This document shows, in pieces, positions 58,839 through 64,000 of a stretch of 64,000 nt of DNA. This DNA is from Sinomonas atrocyanea (lineage in GTDB: Bacteria; Actinomycetota; Actinomycetes; Actinomycetales; Micrococcaceae), in NCBI RefSeq assembly GCF_001577305.1, contig NZ_CP014518.1, positions 1,674,001 through 1,738,000 on the forward strand, in the 5' to 3' direction. The notes beneath the pieces are model-generated. The model searched no databases and was not told the DNA's origin. It saw only the letters and a list, made by a program, of their open reading frames with translations. Numbering within the stretch: the first letter of the stretch is position 1; every line of letters begins with the position of its first letter. The position numbers and the translations under genes were made by a program.

Positions 58839-60059
58839 TCAGTCTATCGGCGGACGCACCTCGTGCTCCGGCTGCGACTTGGGGACGCGCACGGTCACGA
58901 GCGTGCCGTGCCCAGGCGCGGTCTCGATGACGAGGCCGTGGTCGTCGCCGTAGACCTGCCGCAGCCGCGCGTCCACGTTCCGCAGGCCCACGTGGAGGCC
59001 GCCGGCGCGTCCGGCCAGGACCTCGCGGAGCCGTTCGGGGTCCATGCCCGCGCCGTCGTCCTCGATCTGCACGAGCGCCTCGTGCGGGGAGTCCTCGGCG
59101 GTGATGCTGATGTGCCCCGTTCCCTCCCGGGCCTCAAGACCGTGCCGCACCGCGTTCTCGACCAGCGGCTGGAGGCTCAGGAAGGGGATGGGGACGCCCA
59201 GCACCTCCGGAGCAATGCGCAGGCTCACCTGGAGCCGCTCGCCGAAGCGGGCCCGTTCGAGCAGGAGGTACTGGTCGATGCTCTTGAGCTCCTCCGCGAG
59301 CGTCGTGAAGTCGCCGTGCCGGCGGAACGAGTACCGGGTGAAGTCGGCGAACTCGACCAGGAGCTCCCGCGCCCGGGCCGGGTCGGTGAGGATGTAGGAG
59401 GCGATCGCGGTGAGCGCGTTGTAGATGAAGTGCGGGCTGATCTGCGCCCTCAGTGCGCGCACCTCGGCCTCCATGAGCAGCGTCCTGGACCTGTCCAGCT
59501 CGGCGAGCTCGGCCTGGGCCGCGACCCAGTCCGCCACCTCGCGGGTGGCCCGCACGAGTCCCGCTCCGGCCGAGGGCGAGAACGCCACGACCGTGCCGAT
59601 CACGCGGGCGCCGACCCGGACGGGCGCGACGACGGCGCCGCGCAGGCGGCAGTCCGCCTCCGTGCAGCCCACCGCCGCGCAGCCGACCTCGTCCCCGCCG
59701 GCCACGCGGGCGCGCCCGTGGGCGAGCGTCCTCGCGGCCAGCGCCATCACGGCATCCGCGTGCGCCGGGCTCTCGCCGTCCCAGGCGAGCAGGCGCGAGT
59801 CGTCGGTCAGGGCGAGCGCGGGCGCGCCGAGCATGGAGCGCAGGTGGTGGGCGGCCTTCGCCGCGCCCTCGGGGCCGAGGCCCCCGCGGAGGGAACGGCC
59901 CGCCTGCGCGGCCGAGTGCAGGATCGTGTAGCTCGCCCGCTCCGCATCGCTGCCGAATTCCCGGCGTGATCCCCACGTCCGCCACGCGACGGCGCCCACG
60001 GCCACGCCGGCCGCCAGCACGAGGGCCAGGGCGACGAGCGTCAGTGCATCGGGGGACAT
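58839..60059 (-). CDS. LytS-type sensor histidine kinase
   Basis: 406 residues: one N-terminal membrane helix, a GAF-like domain (about residues 65-185) and a His-kinase domain with ALRAQISPHFIYNALTAIAS and LVENAVRHGLEAREG. Within the GAF-like region is CAAVGCTEADC (Cys-x4-Cys-x4-Cys), a possible redox or metal site. TAGCCT at -12 to -7 marks a leaderless start. Divergent from the plus-strand DUF485-actP operon, with 179 bp between. Confidence 0.92.
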   Translation of the reverse strand: MSPDALTLVALALVLAAGVAVGAVAWRTWGSRREFGSDAERASYTILHSAAQAGRSLRGGLGPEGAAKAAHHLRSMLGAPALALTDDSRLLAWDGESPAHADAVMALAARTLAHGRARVAGGDEVGCAAVGCTEADCRLRGAVVAPVRVGARVIGTVVAFSPSAGAGLVRATREVADWVAAQAELAELDRSRTLLMEAEVRALRAQISPHFIYNALTAIASYILTDPARARELLVEFADFTRYSFRRHGDFTTLAEELKSIDQYLLLERARFGERLQVSLRIAPEVLGVPIPFLSLQPLVENAVRHGLEAREGTGHISITAEDSPHEALVQIEDDGAGMDPERLREVLAGRAGGLHVGLRNVDARLRQVYGDDHGLVIETAPGHGTLVTVRVPKSQPEHEVRPPID

Positions 60060-60182
60060 GGTGCAAGGCTAGCCGCACGCGGCAGCCACTCGGCGTGGGC
60101 GCGGCACCGTTCGGCGCACGCTCGCGGCCGCTCGGCGCTCGCCCCTCGCGCGGCTCTGGCTGGCACCGCCGGGGGACGCAAC

Positions 60183-60198
60183 AGTGATGTGCATCACG
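60183..60198. promoter_or_regulatory. CRP/GlxR-type site before the DUF485-symporter operon
   Basis: AGTGATGTGCATCACG: a near-match to TGTGA-N6-TCACA with intact GTGA/TCAC. Its centre is about 40 bp before the expected transcription start (CATACCT near 60219), a class II activator position. Confidence 0.65.
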
Positions 60199-60238
60199 CA
60201 TCCGCCGGGCACCGCGCCGGCATACCTCAGGAGGACTC

Positions 60239-60634
60239 ATGGGCAACGACGCCTCCCGGGACGCGAGGGCCGGCACGGCCCCGCACCCGGACTTCCAGCT
60301 GGTCCAGTCCAGCGACGAGTTCCGCGCGCTGCGCGCCAGCCACCGCAGCTTCGTGTTCCCGATCGCCGGAGCGTTCCTGCTCTGGTACTTCCTGTACGTC
60401 CTGCTGGCCGACTACGCGCACGACTTCATGTCGATCAAGCTCGCCGGCAGCATCACGGTCGGCCTCGTGCTCGGCCTGGCGCAGTTCGCGAGCACGTTCG
60501 CCATCACCGCCTGGTACGTCCACCACGCCAACAAGAGGCTCGACCCGGCCGCAGAGGCCATCCGGAACGAGATCGAGCAGGGCGGCGCCTCGTCGGGCGC
60601 CCACGCCGCAGGCAGCGAGGAGAGCACCCGATGA
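60239..60634 (+). CDS. DUF485 membrane protein
   Basis: 131 residues with two helices (FPIAGAFLLWYFLYVLLADY, and GSITVGLVLGLAQFASTFAI). DUF485 pattern FRALRASHRSFVFP...AITAWYVHHANKRLDP. The usual partner of acetate permeases (YjcH-ActP). AGGAGG precedes the ATG. Overlaps the symporter by 4 bp. Confidence 0.93.
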   Translation: MGNDASRDARAGTAPHPDFQLVQSSDEFRALRASHRSFVFPIAGAFLLWYFLYVLLADYAHDFMSIKLAGSITVGLVLGLAQFASTFAITAWYVHHANKRLDPAAEAIRNEIEQGGASSGAHAAGSEESTR

Positions 60635-62235
60635 ACGTCGCAGCAAGCCTGCAGAGCAGCACCTGGCTCAACATGTCGATCTTCGCCCTGTTCGTGGCCG
60701 TCACGATCGTGATCGTGATCCGCGCGGGCAGGAACAACAGGACCGCGGCGGACTACTACGCGGGCGGCCGGTCCTTCACCGGCGGCCAGAACGGCACGGC
60801 CATCTCCGGCGACTACCTCTCCGCCGCCTCGTTCCTGGGGATCACCGGCGCGATCGCCGTCAACGGCTATGACGGCTTCCTATACTCCATCGGCTTCCTC
60901 GTCGCCTGGCTCGTCGCCCTGCTGCTCGTCGCCGAGCTCCTGCGCAACACCGGCAAGTTCACCATGGCGGACGTCCTCGCGTTCCGCCTCCGCGAGCGCC
61001 CCGTGCGCATTGCGGCCGCCATCTCGACCCTCGCCGTGTGCTTCTTCTACCTCCTGGCCCAGATGGCAGGGGCCGGGGGACTGATCGCGCTGCTCCTGGG
61101 CATCTCCGACTGGGGCGGCCAGGCGGTCGTCATCACCGTGGTCGGCGCCCTCATGATCATGTACGTGCTCCTCGGCGGCATGAAGGGCACCACCTGGGTG
61201 CAGATCATCAAGGCGATCCTGCTCATCGCGGGGGCGTTCGTCATGACGATCATGGTGCTGGCGATGAACGGCTTCAACCTCTCCACGCTCCTGGACAGCG
61301 CGGTGCACACCGCCGGAGCGGGCGGCGAGAAGCTGCTGAACCCGGGCCTCGCCTACGGCAAGGACGGCACCTCCAAGCTCGACTTCGTCTCCCTCGGCCT
61401 CGCGCTCGTCCTCGGCACCGCGGCCCTGCCGCACGTCCTGATGCGCTTCTACACGGTGCCGACCGCGAAGGAGGCCCGCAAGTCGGTCGTGTGGGCGATC
61501 TGGATCATCGGCGCCTTCTACCTCTTCACGCTCGTGCTCGGGTACGGCGCGGCGGCCCTCATCGGCGCGGACGCGATCAAGAAGGCCCCCGGCGGGGTGA
61601 ACTCGGCGGCGCCGCTGCTCGCGTTCCAGCTCGGCGGCCCGCTCCTGCTCGGGTTCATCTCGGCGGTCGCCTTCGCGACCATCCTCGCCGTCGTGGCGGG
61701 CCTGACCATTACCGCGGCGGCCTCGTTCGCCCACGACATCTACGCGAACGTCCTCGCCAAAGGCAGGACCACCCCGGCCTCGGAGGTCAAGGTGGCGCGC
61801 CGCACCGTCGTCGTGATCGGCATCTTCGCGATCGTCGGCGGCATCTTCGCCAACGGCCAGAACGTCGCCTTCCTCGTGGCCCTCGCCTTCGCGGTGGCGG
61901 CCTCGGCCAACCTGCCCACGATCCTCTACTCGCTCTTCTGGAAGAGGTTCACCACCCAGGGCGCGCTCTGGAGCATTTACGGCGGCCTGGCCTCCGCGGT
62001 CCTGCTCATCGCCTTCTCGCCGGTGGTCTCCGGGTCGAAGACGTCGATGATCCCCGGTGCGCACTTCGCCTGGTTCCCGCTGAGCAACCCCGGCATCGTC
62101 TCGATCCCGCTCGCCTTCGCCCTCGGCTGGCTCGGCACGGTCCTCGACAAGCGGCGGGAGGATCCGGCCAAGCAGGCGGAGATGGAGGTCCGGTCCCTCA
62201 CCGGCGTGGGCGCCGAGAAGGCGGTCTCGCACTAG
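60631..62235 (+). CDS. actP: Sodium:solute symporter, acetate/monocarboxylate (ActP/MctC) type
   Basis: 534 residues with about 13 membrane helices. Motifs: AADYYAGGRSFTGGQNGTAI, SGDYLSAASFLGITGAIAV, GTAALPHVLMRFYTVPTAKE and AFATILAVVAGLTITAAAS. Imports acetate, propionate or pyruvate with cations. Under the CRP/GlxR-like site at 60183. The second SSS carrier at 56226-57710 may differ in substrate. Confidence 0.92.
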   Translation: MNVAASLQSSTWLNMSIFALFVAVTIVIVIRAGRNNRTAADYYAGGRSFTGGQNGTAISGDYLSAASFLGITGAIAVNGYDGFLYSIGFLVAWLVALLLVAELLRNTGKFTMADVLAFRLRERPVRIAAAISTLAVCFFYLLAQMAGAGGLIALLLGISDWGGQAVVITVVGALMIMYVLLGGMKGTTWVQIIKAILLIAGAFVMTIMVLAMNGFNLSTLLDSAVHTAGAGGEKLLNPGLAYGKDGTSKLDFVSLGLALVLGTAALPHVLMRFYTVPTAKEARKSVVWAIWIIGAFYLFTLVLGYGAAALIGADAIKKAPGGVNSAAPLLAFQLGGPLLLGFISAVAFATILAVVAGLTITAAASFAHDIYANVLAKGRTTPASEVKVARRTVVVIGIFAIVGGIFANGQNVAFLVALAFAVAASANLPTILYSLFWKRFTTQGALWSIYGGLASAVLLIAFSPVVSGSKTSMIPGAHFAWFPLSNPGIVSIPLAFALGWLGTVLDKRREDPAKQAEMEVRSLTGVGAEKAVSH

Positions 62236-62252
62236 CGTCACCCTCGCGCACG

Positions 62253-62293
62253 ACGGCGGGCGGCGGCTCCCAGCGGGGGCCGCCGCCCGCCGT
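62253..62293. terminator. Bidirectional terminator after actP
   Basis: ACGGCGGGCGGCGGC pairs perfectly with GCCGCCGCCCGCCGT (15 bp, 11-nt loop), between convergent genes. Confidence 0.82.
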
Positions 62294-62332
62294 GGTTCCG
62301 GGCAGCGCGGGCCGGGCACGCGCCGTCGTGCG

Positions 62333-62857
62333 TCAGCGGGGCTGGATCCTGATGCCGTCGAGCATGAGCGGGTCGCCCTCCCAGCGGTAGGAGAGGTCGA
62401 ACGCCCGGCTGCCGCAGACGAGGACCCCCTCGGCGGTGCCGCGGGGCCGCTGGCCGGCGCGGGCGAGCGAGTCGGCCCGCTGGATGTCGGCGGCGCACGT
62501 CGGATCGATCTGGAGTTCGGTGAGCCTGCTCGTGAGCTCGGTCTCGCTCAGGTGCTGCTTGAGGGCCGGGGTGAACTCGCCGTAGGCGCGGGAGAGGTTG
62601 CCCGAGGCGAGGTCGGCGCTCATCTGCTCGGAGGCCCGCTTGACGCCCGCGCCGGGGCTGAAGACCACGAGCGCCAGGACCACCGCCGCGGCCACGGCGA
62701 GGAGGGCTGCGGCGCCGCCCACGCCCAGCCCGATCCACAGCCACGGGCTCCGCTTCCTCGGCGCCCCGCCCGGCCCCGCCCACAGCTCCTGCGGGGTGGG
62801 CTCGCGGGGCCGCTCCATGCGGGCCTGGCTCTGGTTGGGCAGCTGGGGGAACGTCAT
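62333..62857 (-). CDS. Single-helix membrane protein, DUF4878-like
   Basis: 174 residues. Cytoplasmic Pro-rich start, one helix (LWIGLGVGGAAALLAVAAAV), and an extracytoplasmic domain with ASEQMSADLASGNLSRAYGE and FTPALKQHLSETELTSRLTE, resembling the NTF2-like DUF4878 fold. Function unknown. Confidence 0.7.
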   Translation of the reverse strand: MTFPQLPNQSQARMERPREPTPQELWAGPGGAPRKRSPWLWIGLGVGGAAALLAVAAAVVLALVVFSPGAGVKRASEQMSADLASGNLSRAYGEFTPALKQHLSETELTSRLTELQIDPTCAADIQRADSLARAGQRPRGTAEGVLVCGSRAFDLSYRWEGDPLMLDGIRIQPR

Positions 62858-62878
62858 CGTGCGGGTCAGTCCTCGGCG

Positions 62879-63355
62879 CTAGGCGGGCGGTCGGGGGCCC
62901 CTCGCGAGGAGCGGGTCCATCCTGAATGGTATGAGGTCGCCCATCGCGAGGGCGGTATCGGTCCGCTCGACGCCGTCCACGGCGAGGATCTTGCCGTTGA
63001 TCCTGAACAGGTCCTCGGCGTCGAGGGCCACGACCCGGAGCAGCAGGTCGGCTGTCCCGGTGAGGCCGTGCCCCTCGAGGACCTCGGGAATCCCGGCGAT
63101 GTGCTCGGTGATCTCGGCGAGCTTGCGCTGCTGGACGTGGACGGTGATGAACGCCAGCAGGGGATAGCCGAGGGCCGCCGGGCTGATGCGGCGGTCGAAG
63201 CCGAGGAACACGTGGCCGGCCTCGAGGCGCGCGAGCCTCGCCTGCACCGTGTTCCGGGAGAGGCCCAGTTCCTGGGCGAGGGCCACGACGGTGCGGCGGG
63301 GATCCTCGGACAGCGCCCGCAGGATCCGGGCGTCGGTGGCGTCGACGACGTGCAT
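62879..63355 (-). CDS. Lrp/AsnC-family regulator
   Basis: 158 residues. HTH: DATDARILRALSEDPRRTVV, then ALAQELGLSRNTVQARLARL; a RAM effector domain follows with LLRVVALDAEDLF. ATG 63355 fits the family N-terminus and has TAGCCT at -13 to -8; an ATG at 63397 is less likely. Divergent from the E1 alpha gene, the arrangement seen for BkdR-type regulators. Confidence 0.9.
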   Translation of the reverse strand: MHVVDATDARILRALSEDPRRTVVALAQELGLSRNTVQARLARLEAGHVFLGFDRRISPAALGYPLLAFITVHVQQRKLAEITEHIAGIPEVLEGHGLTGTADLLLRVVALDAEDLFRINGKILAVDGVERTDTALAMGDLIPFRMDPLLARGPRPPA

Positions 63356-63438
63356 GGTGCGCAGGCTAGCACGCTCCGGACCTGTCAGTTTGGGCACCGT
63401 GCGCAGTGTGCGTGCGATTGGTTGTACCCCCTGATGGT

Positions 63439-63454
63439 TGTGAGTATCGTCACA
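63439..63454. promoter_or_regulatory. CRP/GlxR-type operator before the E1 alpha gene
   Basis: TGTGAGTATCGTCACA is a perfect TGTGA-N6-TCACA palindrome, 52 bp before GTG 63506 and in the spacer shared with the Lrp gene. Confidence 0.72.
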
Positions 63455-63505
63455 TTAACCCGGCGGCCCACAGGCCTCCCGAGATCAGAGAGGGATGCGT
63501 ACCCA

Positions 63506-64000
63506 GTGTCCAGCTACCAGATGTCGACCGGCGACGACGGCTCGCCGATCCAGCTTCTCTCCCCCCACGGCGAACGCCGGCCCCATGAACGGTACGACGC
63601 CCTCGTGGCCGACCTCGGCCCCGAGGCCCTCGCCTCGCTCTACGAGGACATGGTGGTCGCCCGCCGCATCGACGCCGAGGGGACGGCCCTCCAGCGCCAG
63701 GGCCAGCTCGGCCTGTGGCCGCCGTTCCTCGGCCAGGAGGCCGCGCAGATCGGCTCGGCCCACGCCATTGCACCCGATGACTTCATCTTCGCCAGCTACC
63801 GGGAGATCGCGGTCGCCTACGCCCGCGGCATCCCGCTCCCGGACCTCATGCGGCAGTGGCGCGGCGCCGCGAACGCGGGCTGGGACCCGTTCCGGCACAA
63901 CATGGCACCGACCCAGGTGGTGATCGGCGCCCAGTCCCTGCACGCCGTCGGGTACGCCATGGGCGTCCAGTTCGACGGCGCGGAGACCGCCGTCATCACC
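63506..64000 (+). CDS. 2-oxoacid (pyruvate or branched-chain) dehydrogenase E1 alpha, partial
   Basis: 165 residues to the right edge, frame open. Typical thiamine-diphosphate E1 alpha: LASLYEDMVVARRIDAEGTA, LQRQGQLGLWPPFLGQEAAQ, DFIFASYREIAVAYARG and the start of the ThDP domain (VIGAQSLHAVGYAMG). GTG 63506 follows AGAGAGGGA; ATG 63521 is an alternative. The divergent Lrp regulator suggests the branched-chain complex; PdhA is equally possible by sequence. Confidence 0.88.
   Translation, partial: MSSYQMSTGDDGSPIQLLSPHGERRPHERYDALVADLGPEALASLYEDMVVARRIDAEGTALQRQGQLGLWPPFLGQEAAQIGSAHAIAPDDFIFASYREIAVAYARGIPLPDLMRQWRGAANAGWDPFRHNMAPTQVVIGAQSLHAVGYAMGVQFDGAETAVIT

Overview
The window looks like chromosomal core DNA of a very GC-rich actinobacterium, most likely a member of the Micrococcaceae (Arthrobacter/Sinomonas-like). 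The signs are the extreme third-position GC, a DUF222 protein, a WXG100 protein, an NAD-dependent ligase followed by gatCAB, a SAM-IV riboswitch before metY-metX, and many leaderless genes with an actinobacterial -10 box directly before the start codon. I see no prophage, insertion sequence or CRISPR array. Genes run off both ends: DUF222 on the left and a 2-oxoacid dehydrogenase E1 alpha on the right.

Layout. 1-1386: DUF222 protein with hexapeptide repeats; then WXG100. 2.0-9.3 kb: ligA, an inositol-phosphatase-like gene, a GNAT and gatC-gatA-gatB. 9.4-11.6 kb: two VOC proteins and two small envelope proteins. 11.5-14.9 kb: LysR regulator divergent from tdh-kbl (threonine to glycine plus acetyl-CoA). 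15.0-19.3 kb: glycerol facilitator, DAO-type oxidoreductase, hutI and a CPBP protease. 19.4-23.3 kb, minus strand: a VOC protein and a PAP2-DedA-response regulator-kinase operon. 23.5-25.0 kb: hipB and a frameshifted hipA. 25.1-27.8 kb: SAM-IV riboswitch, metY, metX. 27.9-31.2 kb: a redox operon (ApbE, ferric-reductase-like heme protein, NuoF-like protein, 3Fe-4S ferredoxin). 31.2-39.5 kb: SHOCT protein, two hydrolases, S4 protein, DMT exporter, glycyl-tRNA synthetase, GNAT, PlsC and an unknown. 39.5-44.2 kb: dus, dgt, dnaG and two tRNA-Asn genes. 44.3-48.8 kb: envelope/lipid genes, a GT4 glycosyltransferase and a CAT-anticodon tRNA. 48.9-50.7 kb: acyl-CoA dehydrogenase and a degenerate M23 protein. 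50.8-56.2 kb: rpsB, tsf, pyrH, frr, cdsA and a DivIVA-domain protein. 56.2-62.2 kb: two DUF485/sodium-solute-symporter pairs flanking a LytS/LytTR system. 62.3-64 kb: a membrane protein, an Lrp regulator and the divergent E1 alpha gene.

Regulation is the most informative layer. (1) A direct repeat CTTAGA-N5-CTTAGA lies exactly 10 nt before the -10 box of the PAP2-DedA-RR-HK operon and of a distant membrane-protein gene, which suggests an autoregulated OmpR-type regulon. (2) Two perfect and one near-perfect TGTGA-N6-TCACA palindromes precede the glycerol facilitator, the acetate-type symporter and the E1 alpha gene, which suggests a GlxR/CRP carbon regulon. (3) About twenty genes have a YANNNT box at about -12 to -7 of the start codon, which fixes many starts and exposes two probable one-base homopolymer frameshifts (hipA and the DMT exporter).
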